A stretch of 61,924 nucleotides of DNA from Diplocarpon mali (GCA_024741835.1 JAENRP010000201.1:5501-67424), one strand, 5' to 3'; counted from the first letter of the stretch, positions 24,326-36,513 are shown. Translations and numbers: made by a program. Notes: generated by a model not told the origin, from the letters alone.

Positions 24326-26282
24326 ATGACTAGAGGCGAGGTATGTTGGTGTTGATTCTTTCTCTCTTCCCAGTCGTCTAGGGTCTGTTAGAGGGCAGCG
24401 GAGTTGCGAAAGGGCGGTGGGACGGGTAATGCATTTGGTCGCTGGAGCTACAGCTGGATCTGCAATTGCTTGTCCGGTTGTGTTACTCTGCCGCTGTGGA
24501 ATCAATGTTGGACAATTGGATCATTCATGGGATGCATGGAAGAGGGAGGGAGAGAGAGAGAGATATATATATACTCCGCAAGTACCTCGGGACAAGTACT
24601 AATCGCTTTATCTTATAGATCGTCCACCTCCACATCGGACAAGCAGGCACCCAGTTGGGCAACAGCGCCTGGGAACTGTAGGGCAGCTCCCTCTCGCCTC
24701 CTCTCCTCCACATGAAGAAAGTTCAATCTGACAAACACCCACCGCAGTTACCTCCTCGAGCACGGCCTTGGGAAAGACGGCCGTCCCGACCCAGCAGCCA
24801 AAGTCCTACACGACAGCGGCGAGCTCGACACAGTCTTCACCGAAACTGGTAATGGCAAATACGTGCCTCGCTCTCTGTTCGTGGATCTTGATCCAAGTCC
24901 CATTGACGAAATCCGTACTGGCGATTACAGAAGTCTTTTCCACCCTGAGCTGCTGATCAGTGGGAAGGAGGACGCGGCGAACAATTATGCGAGGGGTCAT
25001 TATACGATAGGAAAGGAGTTGTTGGAGGGGACTCTAGACAAGATCCGGAGGGTTCTGGTGAGTCCAGGTCTGCTTGTCAGAATCCAGTTTACGATGGGGG
25101 CTCTTTTGAAGCAGAGAAATGGTGTCTAGCTCAGAATCCTGGTTCTAGACTCCGAGGAGCTTGGTTTAGAGAGTCATTGAAGCTGCAAACGAGCGATGTA
25201 GACAGAGCAAAAGCTAATCGAGCAACACAGGACAATTGCTCTTCCCTACAAGGCTTCCTGATCTTCCACTCGTTCGGCGGCGGCACTGGGTCCGGATTCG
25301 GCTCTCTCCTCCTCGAGCGGCTCTCAGCAGACTACTCCAAAAAATCCAAACTCGAATTCGCTGTCTATCCAGCTCCAAGGGTCTCAACCGCAGTCGTCGA
25401 GCCCTACAATGCGGTCCTCAGCACGCACTCCACGATCGAAAATTCCGACTGCACCTTCCTCGTCGACAATGAAGCTGTGTACGACATCTGCCGCCGCAAC
25501 CTCGACATCCCGCGCCCGTCATATGAGCACCTTAACCGGCTGATCGCGCAGGTTGTCAGCTCGATCACGAGCTCGCTGCGATTCGACGGAGCGCTGAATG
25601 TTGATCTGAATGAGTTCCAGACGAATCTGGTCCCGTACCCGAGGATCCATTATCCTCTCATCAGTTACGCGCCCGTGATTTCGGCGGAGAAGAGTAGCCA
25701 CGAGAGTTTCAAGACGCATGAGTTGACGTTGCAGTGCGTGCCCCTTTCCTCTGCCTCCTAAGCTAAGCGAGAATCCGTGTTGACATCAAATTCCCTTGCA
25801 GGTGTTTCGAGCCCAATAACCAAATGGTAGTCTGCGATCCCCGCAATGGGAAATACATGGCCGTCGCTCTTCTTTACCGGGGCGATGTTGTGCCCCGCGA
25901 CTGCAACGCGGCTATCGCCTCTCTCAAAGCGAAACAATCATTTAACCTCGTGGAATGGTGTCCCACCGGTTTCAAGATCGGCATAAACTACCAGAAACCC
26001 GTGTCCGTACCCTCGAGTTCCCCCAACGACGGGGCCCTCGCTTCTGTCGACCGGTCCGTCTCCATGTTGAGCAATACGACGGCCATCTCAGAGGCCTGGA
26101 GCAGACTCGACCACAAGTTCGATCTGATGTACAGCAAAAGAGCTTTCGTGCACTGGTACGTAGGGGAGGGTATGGAGGAGGGAGAGTTCAGCGAGGCGAG
26201 AGAGGATCTGGCCGCGCTGGAGAAGGATTATGAGGAGGTTGCTGCGGATGGGATAGAGGAGGACGGAGGGGAGGAGTACTAA
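24326..26282 (+). CDS. divergent alpha-tubulin isotype
   Basis: Alpha subunit of the tubulin heterodimer. Five exons (24326-24340, 24619-24677, 24748-25057, 25231-25733, 25802-26282) give 455 aa. The first exon is only 15 nt and codes [29 protein letters not shown], the GTP-binding [10 protein letters not shown] and the catalytic-Glu loop [16 protein letters not shown] are all present, and the C-terminus ends EEY as in detyrosinatable alpha-tubulins. Several normally invariant positions differ: YPAPRVST for [25 protein letters not shown] for SVLTTHTTLEHSDCTF, and [13 protein letters not shown]. The residue 35-60 loop is also unusual. This suggests the second, less constrained isotype seen in many ascomycetes (tubB-like, sexual-stage in Aspergillus), which is inference. 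All GTPase residues are intact, so it looks functional. CCT4, which folds tubulin, lies downstream in the opposite orientation. Confidence 0.92.
24541..24575. repeat. purine/AT microsatellite inside tubulin intron 1
   Basis: A GA-rich run passes into a (TA)n run within the first intron of the alpha-tubulin gene. It is low-complexity sequence of no clear function. Confidence 0.7.
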
Positions 26283-27594
26283 ACTTTACGCCCGTGCTTT
26301 AGATTGCGCTTGGATTGGGAGAGGGGTGTGAGGTGTCTATACAACTGGCGATAGGAGTGGTGCTGTAGCCCAGCCCCCACTTATGCGCGCTGGCGGTGCG
26401 GATATCCGATTGATAGTTCCGACTTTCGGCTCTTTGCAAATATCAAACTTTAGATGTGTGTATTTGGCGCCATGGATTTTCACGCCCATTGACGCATGCA
26501 TAATCTCTCCTTGCCCCGGTATTCGTCCAGCATATGGCACGCCATTAGAAAAATTGACAAGATACCTGTCTAACCGCCCCTCCCTCCGCCACGATCCTGT
26601 TTTCTATTGCCAGGCACGCAAAATCCCGTCTCCCTGTCAGTCTATCTCTTCTTGAAGCTCTATTCATCTCTCATCTCGTGCTCGACCATAAAACTACCAA
26701 CATGTTTGGTGTCTTGCGTCTATCCACGACACTTCCAGCACCAGCTTCTGGATGTACGCTTTCTGATGCGCGATATGTTGGTCACACGTTTCAATACAAG
26801 TAAACCTTGGAAACCTGAAAAAAACGCATGCACACACATAAAGCACGACCCTGTATGAAACTTCCCACCATTCCTCTCCCGCCATAACATCGGCATGTGA
26901 AAGGCCCTCGCCATACCGAAGCAATCTTCCTGGAGATGACGGAAAACAATCGTCACGGCCGTGTGGGAGGACATCTTATCCGGGTTGCGTGCACACGATA
27001 CAGTGTTTGTCATGCAAGCATTGTCTTGTGGACTTGCACCCGTGTTCTTTCGAGGCTCAATGGGCTAGATGAATTATCTGCTGCTGGCTGGAGTGGGCGT
27101 GTGGTTAGTAGTGTCTAACGTGGAGCAGGTGCTCGGTCTTGAGGGCTTCTTCGACGGAAAGCTTGGTGCTGGAGGTTGGTGGTCTTGAGCGGAGAGGGGA
27201 GAATATGGCTTTTGTTAATAGGTAGAGCTGAGCCACGTATTTGGGGGTGCTCAATATCCAAATATTGGGACGATGCTGGTGTGAGAAAAATATGAGGATG
27301 TCTCAGAAAGGGTAGGTTCTGATGTACTTCTCTCTTGGTTTTATATTGCGCCCACTCAGGCGGGACGAAGCTGGAGGAGGTCTTGTTTATACCCGGAAAG
27401 GAATAGCATGTATGATTGGGTGCTGGTAACGATTTCATGCCACAGGCAACTCACGACATGGTGTGAAATGTGAAAAAATGGGCTGAAAAAATGGGTACTA
27501 GGATTTTGGTACGAGATCATGATCGTTGGTATTTCTACATCAGGTTTTGTATTCTACAATCGTCGTGAGCTGTTCCATCGCACGTTCTTAGAGT
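26283..27594. other. intergenic region between convergent genes
   Basis: About 1.3 kb between the stop codons of alpha-tubulin and CCT4. Only short non-conserved frames are present. No RNA gene or repeat was recognised. Confidence 0.5.
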
Positions 27595-29460
27595 CTACCT
27601 CGATAGGGCAATATCATCAATTCTATCGCCGCCGTCAGCCTCATGACCAAAACACAGTATCGCTCCTTAAAGAGATTGAACAATACATACCTCAAAATCA
27701 TCTTTACCGTTTCCGCCGCCAGCTCCACCGCACTCGTGCTTACCAATAGCGGCTGCAGCACATTCTCATCTGCAATATCAATCTTCACACCACCAGTCTT
27801 GATGCTAACACCAGCATTCTTCTCGCCGTTCTCATGCTTATAACGTAGCTCGGTGACGACCTTGATGCTGTTCAGTCCAGCGTTCTCAGCAAGCGTGGTA
27901 GGAATCACTTCCATCGCGTCGGCGAACGCCTTCCAGCAGATGGCCTCTGTACCCTTGAGCGCGCGCGATTGCCGGGCCAGCTGTGAAGCGATTTCGATTT
28001 CTGCCGCGCCACCACCGGCAATCAAGGCCTTTTTCTTAACCAAGCAGCGTATGACACATAGGGCGTCGTGTAGACTGCGCTCGGCCTCATCGAGGATAAG
28101 AGCGTTGGCGCCTCTACATACAATGCTGACGGTCTTGCCGGCTGACTTGGTTCCCGTGACCTTGACAATACGAGATCCGCTGGACTGCACCTCCTCAATG
28201 AGATCGGCGCTTCCGAGCTTGTCCTCAGTGAAGGAGTCGATATCGGCGATAGGCTTGCAGCCTGTCGATTTGCAGATAAATTCAACCTCGTCGCGCTCGA
28301 TGTCTTTGATGCAGAGAATATTGAGCTTAGCGAGGAAGTGCAGGGAGAGATCGTTGACCGCGTCGCGAAGAATGGATTTCTGGATGAAGAGGACATTGCA
28401 TTTAGCTTTTTTGATCTTCTTGACCATATTGAGCAGGTAGGTGCGCTCTTCCTTGAGAATCTTATCCATTTGGCGGTAGTCGTTGACTACAATTTGATTT
28501 TCCATCTGTAGAAGATTAATAGATATCTAGTAGAGGGGTGATCTGGACCTACATCTGGCTTCGGGGGTGAAAGTTGGAACTGGATGAGGCCAATCTTAGC
28601 CTTCTCCATCCTGACTGGGCCACCACCACTCTTGAGAACAGGTTGGTCGAGTACTAATCCCTCTACCATCTCGGTATCCTCGATCGTACCTCCCACCTTC
28701 TTCAATAGTCGAATGTTTTTCAAGTCAACGTTGTCCGCAGTTTTGATGTCGATTGTCTTCGTGACAGCATTTACAGCCATAGGAGCCAGGATATTTGAAT
28801 GTTGAGATACGATCTTAGAAGAGAGAGATGTAGTTGCGGCTTGTAGCAGGGCCGTTGTATCGTTGAGAGAAACTGGATGTGACATATCGTGGAGGACCTG
28901 GACTGCTGCACCTGCCGCTCTTTGGAAAGCCTCTGCGATCACCGATGGATGTATTCCTTTTCCGAGTAGTCTGTCCGCAGCTCCAAGTAAACTGCCACAG
29001 ATAACTACAACTGAGGTTGTTCCATCTCCGGCCTCAACATCTTGTGCTGCTGAGAGGTCGACCAACATCTTTGCAGAAGGGTGCATGACCGCCATACTCT
29101 TTAACATCGTACTGCCATCGTTTGTGATTATCGTTTGCCCTCTTCCATCCTGAATCATCTTATCCACAAGAAGGAAGTCAGTATATTGCTACTAAGCTGA
29201 GCATTTCAACTCACTTCCTCTAGGACCGAGGGATGTCCGTACAGCGTCGGCCAGAGCTGTTCAGAGTCAGCTGTACGATTCTCGAGCTCCGAGCAGCAAG
29301 TTCCAACCTCTTGCAGCCATGATGTTTGCAGCGCGCACAGCCATAGGCTTCTCTTTGTCCTACCAAAACATTAGCTCAAGTCAAAATATTTAGAAGCTGC
29401 AAAAGGGCCCACTTTAAAGGACGCATTGGTAGAATTTCCCGCAGACTGAGAAAGCGCCAT
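27595..29460 (-). CDS. CCT4: chaperonin TRiC/CCT subunit delta
   Basis: Cytosolic group II chaperonin subunit that helps fold actin and tubulin. Six exons (29413-29460, 29308-29359, 29215-29256, 28553-29166, 27691-28505, 27595-27622) give 532 aa, the family length. Landmarks in order are [38 protein letters not shown], the ATP-binding [30 protein letters not shown] typical of delta, VCRGAN, and [10 protein letters not shown]. The C-terminus is [11 protein letters not shown], whose last nine codons lie on a 28-nt exon. The intron between 29215 and 29166 has a GTGAGT donor, a TACTGAC branch and a pyrimidine tract. It then ends in TTG rather than AG at the only position that keeps GPRGMDKM. Either the base is wrong or a GT-TG intron is used. 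The gene is divergent from RPT1. Confidence 0.93.
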
Positions 29461-29738
29461 CTTGGTATTTTATTGGTGTATCTGAGGGAGTAGAAAGAAA
29501 TATCTGCGACAGTGAACTCGAGTTGTGCTGTTTGTCGCGATCCAGCGCGTTATCTACAAAACCATCATAGAGCGACTTTTTGATATGTCGCTAAGCTTCG
29601 TTGGCTCTAGCGGGTCTAGAGGTACATGGGTGTTCGTAAGAGCTTCCGCCTTATTGCCCTCTCAAGAACATCAACAGTGACAACACATCGTCTTTCCAGC
29701 AGAAAATAACAGCCTCTTCCTCTCTTAATTCCGTCAAG
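29461..29738. promoter_or_regulatory. compact divergent promoter of CCT4 and RPT1
   Basis: Only 278 bp separate the two start codons, so the chaperonin and proteasome genes very likely share promoter elements. I cannot name a specific transcription factor site with confidence. Confidence 0.55.
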
Positions 29739-31393
29739 ATGCCTTCGTGAGTCTTCCCCTGTCGTTTGGCACGAAGTTTCTTGGAACTCCTGTCGATAAG
29801 TGTTGGCGCGCGGTTGTCAGCGCGCCTTAATCATGCTGGCCACTCCTTCAATTCAATATTGAACTTCTGCTGACTAGACGTTCCGGCCAGTGCTACGGGT
29901 GCTTCTTGGGAGAAGTACAAGAAGGAGGTAGTCGTTTTCGAGCCTTGGAACATCAAACAATTATTGACTAGACTAGTTCGCAGACGATGAGGTCGAAGAG
30001 AAGAAGATAACACCCCTCACCGATGAGTAGGTCACCTCCCTAAACATCCGACTGCCGTATGCTTATATACTCAGGGATATCCAAGTCCTAAAGACCTACG
30101 GCGCGGCACCCTACGGAGCAGCTCTCAAGAAGCTTGAACAACAGATCAAGGAGAGACAAACAAGTGTAAATGACAAGATAGGTGTGAAGGTACGCATGGA
30201 TAGGAAAGTTGGCAGGTCGTTGCTAATGCAATACAGGAATCGGATACTGGACTTGCACCACCCCACCTGTGGGACGTGGCCGCAGATAGGCAACGAATGT
30301 CCGAAGAGCAGCCCCTACAAGTTGCAAGATGTACGAAGATCATCCAGGATGATAAGGATGCTGAAAAGAGCAAATATGTCATCAACGTCAAGCAAATAGC
30401 CAAATTCGTAGTCAACCTAGGGGAGCGAGTCAGTCCGACAGATATTGAAGAGGGCATGCGAGTTGGGTAAGCAGTTTTGAGATGGAAAGGAATCCAAGGC
30501 TTATACGTTATAGCGTCGACCGGAACAAATACCAGATTTTGTTACCCCTCCCACCGAAGATTGATGCCAGCGTTACGATGATGACTGTTGAGGACAAGCC
30601 GGATGTTACGTACGGGGATGTGGGAGGATGTAAGGAACAGGTTGAGAAGCTTCGTGAAGTTGTCGAGATGCCGCTCTTATCCCCAGAACGATTTGTCAAT
30701 CTCGGAATCGACCCACCTAAGGGTGCTCTGCTCTATGGACCTCCGGGAACCGGAAAGACACTATGCGCCCGGGCCGTTGCCAACAGAACCGATGCAACCT
30801 TTATCAGAGTTATTGGAAGCGAGTTGGTACAGAAGTATGTTGGAGAGGGCGCGAGAATGGTAAGAGAGCTTTTCGAGATGGCACGGACAAAGAAGGCTTG
30901 CATTATCTTCTTCGACGAAATCGATGCCATCGGAGGTGCTCGTGTTGATGACGGTGCAGGAGGAGATAACGAGGTCCAAAGAACTATGTTGGAACTGATC
31001 ACCCAACTAGACGGTTTCGATGCCCGAGGAAATATCAAGGTCATGTTCGCTACTAATAGGCCGTCAACTCTGGACCCCGCGCTCATGAGACCCGGGCGTA
31101 TCGACCGAAAGATTGAGTTTTCTCTCCCAGATCTCGAGGGTCGTGCCAATATCTTGCGAATCCACGCCAAGAGTATGTCCGTCGAGCGCGATATCAGATG
31201 GGAGCTGATTTCACGACTTTGCCCGAATTCGACTGGTGCCGAGCTGCGGAGTGTATGCACAGAGGCAGGCATGTATGCCATCCGTGCCAGGAGGAAGGTT
31301 GCAACCGAGAAAGACTTCCTGAGTGCGGTCGACAAGGTCATCAAGGGGAACTTGAAATTCAACTCTACTGCTACTTATATGCAATACAACTAG
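29739..31393 (+). CDS. RPT1: 26S proteasome regulatory ATPase Rpt1
   Basis: AAA ATPase of the proteasome base ring that unfolds ubiquitylated substrates. Six exons (29739-29746, 29891-29927, 29977-30026, 30075-30189, 30237-30466, 30514-31393) give 439 aa, the normal length. The first exon is just 8 nt (ATG CCT TC). After it come the N-terminal coiled coil ([14 protein letters not shown]), the OB-fold ([14 protein letters not shown]) and the AAA domain. The latter has Walker A GPPGTGKT, Walker [12 protein letters not shown], the sensor [21 protein letters not shown] with its Arg finger, and the Rpt1-type [19 protein letters not shown]. The [17 protein letters not shown] pore-side segment distinguishes Rpt1. 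The C-terminus ends YMQYN, where Rpt1 proteins lack the strict HbYX of Rpt2, Rpt3 and Rpt5. The acceptor of intron 1 was chosen at CCAG (29890), because it alone keeps frame with [14 protein letters not shown]. Confidence 0.95.
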
Positions 31394-33687
31394 AGACTGG
31401 AGGCATGACTTGGGTGTATACTAGGGGTGCAGGTGTTTCGGGCAGCAACAATGGATCATAGGCGATTAACCCCCTGTTGCATTTTGGCTTGGGTCAGAGT
31501 TCTCTAGTGCAGATACCATCTTACGCGTTGCGTGACATTATTTGGAGCCCCGGGGGTCAGGTATTCTAGTACAGGAGCTCGAGCCTACCACGCTAAAACT
31601 CATATGATCTTGCTTCGAGCAGCTCTTAAAGGATAGTTTTCTAGTTTGTCTATCTTACAAACTGCAACTCACACTTTCATGTCAGGTCTCATGAGAAGTT
31701 TTGATTTTCCTACTGCCCCGATCATCAGCCACCATTTGTGCCGTAAACTACGGCTGGTACACAGCATGGAGTTAGATTTCCAATATGGCAACATCAGAAA
31801 ACGAGATTTCTTACTGTTAGAGCACTGCATTCTGCACAATCAACTGGTCGTAACTCCTGGAGATGAACTGTAGTTGCAAAGACTTTCAACATTCGTTATT
31901 CTACTTTCGCTGCACCGGCTCGCAGCTTGTACAAGAAAACTGGTGGTCGGTAGCGGTGAACGACTGCAATTGACTTTCATCGACACTACTTATAAATAGT
32001 ACTACACATCGTTTAAACTCGCTAGAAATCGAAACCTCAAACTGTATGTATTCGCCCAGACACTAATGCAGCAATGGCAATATGCACTCTTCTAAAAGAG
32101 TTCTAGACCATCGTTACATTATTCGTATCTTTCGAATTACTTGAACGATTCTCATTGTCACAATGGCTTGAGTAAGAAGACAATTCAACACCTGTACGCG
32201 GTATCTCCTACGAACCTGCAAATTCTTTTAAAACGTCTGCAGAGCCGAGATTGACATTTCGACTACGAAGTAGTCAAACCATGAATCGAATGAAGCTAGA
32301 ACTTTTCGAAAACTTTAGAATAAAAAAGGTTTCATACTGCCTCTTGTACGAATACCCTCTACTTCCGACTACTACTTGCGTGCTCTAGGATTATTCAAAT
32401 ATATACCTTTGATCTGAGTGAAGACTTAATAAAGGATATAAAGGGTTATAATGCAAATTGGAGTATAAAAGGAGGAAAAGGAAGGAAAAGGATTCGTTTT
32501 GAAAAAAATTATTGAGTTGATAAGAAGGTTAATAATTAAGAGCCGCCGCCTACTAAAAAGACGCTTCATATAATTAAATAGATAGCCGCTATCGTCGTAA
32601 AGGGCTTGTCCTAGAGTAGAAAACCTTGGGCGACTCTATTCGTTAAAGCACCTTCTACGAACGTTCTCGCTTAAGATTAAGAGGGAACAATTATCGATTA
32701 AGCTATAGGTTGGACTCTTATCTAAGGAATTAGGAATCATGAGTACATTATGCTAAATGTTAAAGATATAAGTAGTTTTTAAGAAATATAGTATAGCGTC
32801 TTTTACTTTTATCATATGGTTTAAAACTAATAAAGCACGTTAAAAGGAAAAAAATTGGCATAAGTAGCAATAGCAGGCCATCTTCTACTGTTCTCTTTTT
32901 TGCAAGGGGTTATAGGTTTTGCAATGATGGTACCAGATTCTTTAGTTTATGGTTTCTCAAGCACTCCTACGTAAGCCGGTTGTTTCTCCAAGAACATGGA
33001 GAAGTGAGGACTACCAAGTCATACTTCTCGCTTGACCCCCCTTTATGCCTAAGCGAAAAAGTGGGCCCCTATATGAGGACAGACAATATGAAGTTACTAT
33101 CTTGCAGAATTTCCCGCAGAAGCAACCCTAAATTCTAGTCAGAAATAGAGATAAATATTCATCACTGTTAGTCTTTAATGCTGTATTGTGAGTGAATTTC
33201 TGGAAAGGTGGTGGCGTTTCAAAGACTTCTTAGCTGGATATGTGATAAGCCATCTTGGGCTTGCTCAAAATAATGGTTCGAAATAATTGCTCAAACAAAG
33301 CGCGCTTATTCGCAAGTCGGTCAGTGCTTTTTATCTTAAGTGTCACACCGCACAGTCCGCGCGTTCACAGGCAAATAAGCTTGAATTGCCAATGGATATC
33401 TTACACATCAGGGCGATACTAGGTTCATCGCAGTGTGCTATATCAATGATGAGCACTTACATGATTTCAGACATGGCTTTTGAAGCTTCCTACGCCCCGC
33501 ATAATCCCCAACTTATTCAAGGTGCAATACGAAGAGCTTTCAAGTGATTAGTTTCTATTGAGCTGAAGTTTATAGTAGGCAATCCTACCGTTATAGTGCA
33601 AATTCATGAAATGTTTCAACGAGAACCTGGAACCTGCAAAAGGGTTTGAATTTTTGCGACTCTTTGATGCTCCATTAAACGGCACCG
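31394..33687. other. AT-rich intergenic region with retroposon relic
   Basis: About 2.3 kb between RPT1 and the 3' end of REX1. No gene is supported. A decayed retroposon copy (listed separately) lies in the middle, and both flanks are AT-rich. Confidence 0.55.
32174..32860 (+). mobile_element. retroposon copy 3 with diverged target duplication
   Basis: Plus-strand copy of the same family, about 690 bp. It starts AGAAGACAATTCAACACC and continues with CGCGGTATCTCCTACGA, matching the 5' ends of copies 1 and 2. It ends AACTAATAAAGCACG, then AAAAGG and a run of A at about 32,845-32,857, matching the reverse complement of the 3' end of copy 1. The flanks TGGCTTGAGTA (left, about 32,163-32,173) and TGGCATAAGTA (right, just after the A run) agree at 9 of 11 positions. 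They are probably a decayed target-site duplication. No long open frame survives. Confidence 0.68.
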
Positions 33688-36056
33688 TCACTTAACCCCA
33701 ACGAATGCCAGACCATCTCTAGCAACTCGGAAAGCTCGTTTCAATGCCTGATCCTCTGCATCTGTCCACTTAACAGAGAGTTCATCCCACTTCTTGAATT
33801 TGTACTCCTTCTTGAATTGAGCCTGCATAGCTTGAAGTCTGCTCATCTCCCGGGGATCCCCGGAGCCGCTGTAGATGACAAAGGCAGTGCAAGCAGGGAG
33901 CTCTTCGTAGATCTTGGCGATACGCCGTGTGAGGTTTGTTGTGGCTGTTTCGATGGATGTCGTGGCAAATTGAGCTAGAGGCGGGAGAGCTATGGAAGGA
34001 TCGGGGGTTAATAGCGCAGGTGTGGGGGCTGCGATTGATGTCTTGATATCCTCGCCTTGCTTGAAGGTAAAAAGGTTGCCAGGTTCTGAGGCTGGAACGG
34101 AAGTGGCTGCAACCACCTCGGCTGCTCCCGCAGCTATGAATTTGTTGTTGTTCCACCAGCCCTTCAGAGCTTCAAGTTCCCGAAATCTAGCCCAGACAAA
34201 GTCAACCCCGCCACCTGGTATTTCTCTTCCGTCGTGATCACCCTTCACGGCGCGTATGACACCATTCATAACTTCTTCATCACTATGACAACCTATCTGG
34301 AAGTTTGCTGCTGCTCCTGGTCCTTTTCTTGGCTCGCCCCAGTCTACAGCTGCGCTGGACTTTCCGCTCAGAGGACTTGGAATGGCTGAGCCACCCTGGC
34401 TCTTATATTTCACACCAGTCCTAGCGACCCGCTTGAAGATGTTCTCTCCTTGCGAGTCACTAGTGCCCCATTCCTTTCCCTTCTCACACTTTTGCTTGAG
34501 AAGATCGAGGCAGGTTTTTGCATCTTCAATAGAATTGTGCCCGGCTGCTGGTCCAGTGGTTCCATGACCCTTCTGAATTTCACGATTTAAATATTTCTGT
34601 GCGAGCCATTTGAGGGAAGATTTCAGAGGCGGACCTCTTGGATGCGGGTAAATGATCGCAGTATCGATGATAAAAGGATGAGTGACTTGAAGAGCGTTCA
34701 GGTCAGAATTTAGGGAATGGCCAATCAGAATTGTCCGAGGATGGAGAATCTCGACAAGCTTCTTCTGAATGTCAGATAACGTCGTGGTAACTGGATTAAT
34801 CATCGTTTCTGTGATACCAGAGTACCTACTGAAGATTAGAAGGCTTGATTTCCGACGCAGTAGTGGACTTACTGAGTAACGTAGTCGATAATTGGTTTCT
34901 CTGGCTTGACAAGCTCGTCTAGAATCACCGAGCCATCCCAACCTACAATACTGATCCGTGTAAGGGACAGCTCATCTCTGCTTCCTTCCTGTCTGCCAGT
35001 TACGCACATCTCGCAATCCATAGCCAGAATCTCACGCCCGGCCGTGATTGAGCCCGATTCAATTTCATTTTCGGGAGGAGAGCCATCTTCGAGATTCTCC
35101 ACCAAAGTGTCCACCCACCCATTATCTGCTGAAGTTCCATTGGTGCGTCGATATCTCGCAAGGTCCGCTTTCTCTACTCCCTCGCTGTATGATGCTGGGT
35201 GAAGTGGATACTCATTCTCGAGCAATTCCTCTGGAGTATGAACAAATTCTGGGACTGGTACGCGGGTATTCCGCCAGCCATGTGGCTCTTTAGCTAGGGC
35301 AGCACCTTTCTTGTTTCTTGAATTTTTCTTCTCATCTTTGCTCTTGGTCATTGGGGCTGTGAGCATAGCATGGAGCGGTGAGTGCATTTTCCCAAACTTT
35401 TCATCTCCTGGTGTCTTCACAGGCCATACGTGCTCAAACATTTCTGCGAACGGTTGAAGAGATTCAGGGAGCTTGTCGGTCTTCAGTCGGTTTGGGTAAA
35501 AGTCATCAGGGCCTCTGCCGCTTCGGTCTCTCCTATTTCCGTGAGAAGCATCTTCCCTCGACTCGGCTTCGAGTACTTTGGCACGAAACATTGACATCTC
35601 TAGGCCTGGAACCATAAGCACAACCACCTTTCGAATCTCGGGTCGATGGCGTACTGCAACGAACTGAGGAGATGGACCGTCGGCAAGAATGTAGAGAACT
35701 AATTGCTGGAGGTCACTAATCTTGATCTGCGATTGCAGTCGGCACTCGCTGGAGAATTGAATGGCGGGGTAGTTCTTGGAGTCATGTCTTGGAATCTTCT
35801 TCTTTTTCCGGGGACGATTTTCTACTGTCTGCCATCCGTCCGATCCAGCATGTTCATCCACCACCTCATTCTTGAGAACTCCCGAATCTTGACTAGTTCG
35901 TCTTGTCAAGGAGAACTCTGGGAGCTCGGGCTGGCGAGGCAGAGCTGGCATTTGGTCCACATTGGACGTGTCATCGTCCTGGTGCTTACGTTTCCTACTG
36001 CCGCTCACAGTGTCAGGTGAGAGAGATTGTCTGGCTGCTTCGTTGATGGCGGCCAT
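33688..36056 (-). CDS. REX1: RNA exonuclease Rex1 (DEDDh family)
   Basis: 3'-5' exoribonuclease that trims 5S rRNA, 5.8S rRNA and tRNA precursors in the nucleus. Two exons (34873-36056 and 33688-34825) join in frame and give 773 aa. The N-terminus carries a basic nuclear-localisation stretch (RPRKKKKIPRH). The exonuclease domain starts about residue 335 with ILAMDCEM (motif I Asp and Glu). YSGIT and HPRTILIGHSLNSDLNAL (motif II Asp) follow, then DTAIIYPHPRGPP as in Rex1 rather than Rex3/4, and GHNSIEDAKTCLDL (motif III His and Asp). All five catalytic residues are present. A C-terminal extension of about 230 residues is Pro/Ala-rich and then helical. The acceptor after the 47-nt intron is TAG at 34826. 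The gene is divergent from the Mis18-domain gene. Confidence 0.92.
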
Positions 36057-36513
36057 CTTGCTTGTATTGTCGCGAGCTTGTTCACAGCAAGAAGCTATAC
36101 CAGAAAGCTTCGCAAACTCAGATAATTTTCGGCGCCGACTATTGGCCAGGCTAAGAGAGCACTAGAGCTACTAGCGCAAGGCTGAGATATCCAAGCTCTC
36201 GACTTCCCAGATCTTGAGTAGAATGCTCCGAGGCAAAATTATCGGAACACGTAGTCCAATCCGCGCAAATAACGAGTGCTGACTAAATTAGAAGTATCCC
36301 AATTATTGTTGTTGAACCTCATCAATGTCCAATCAAGCATTCTTGGGGCCTCTAGCTGAAGCACTTGAACTCGACGCGAAAAGTCGCGTCTTTTTGCGTC
36401 GACGACATATCAAGCTACTTGTGGGATGAAGCCGCAATTATCATTCTATTCACATCATCATCATCCCAAATGGCATGGAATCCATAAGTTTTAATGATTC
36501 AATACTGACTTGA
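36057..36513. promoter_or_regulatory. shared upstream region of REX1 (-) and Mis18-domain gene (+)
   Basis: About 457 bp between divergent starts. It includes an AGTCGCGT...ACGACAT region but no motif I can name with confidence. Confidence 0.4.

Noticed and set aside
33287..33547. 86-codon plus-strand frame near the REX1 3' end
   Set aside because: Lies in AT-rich repeat-bearing DNA and has no recognisable motif.
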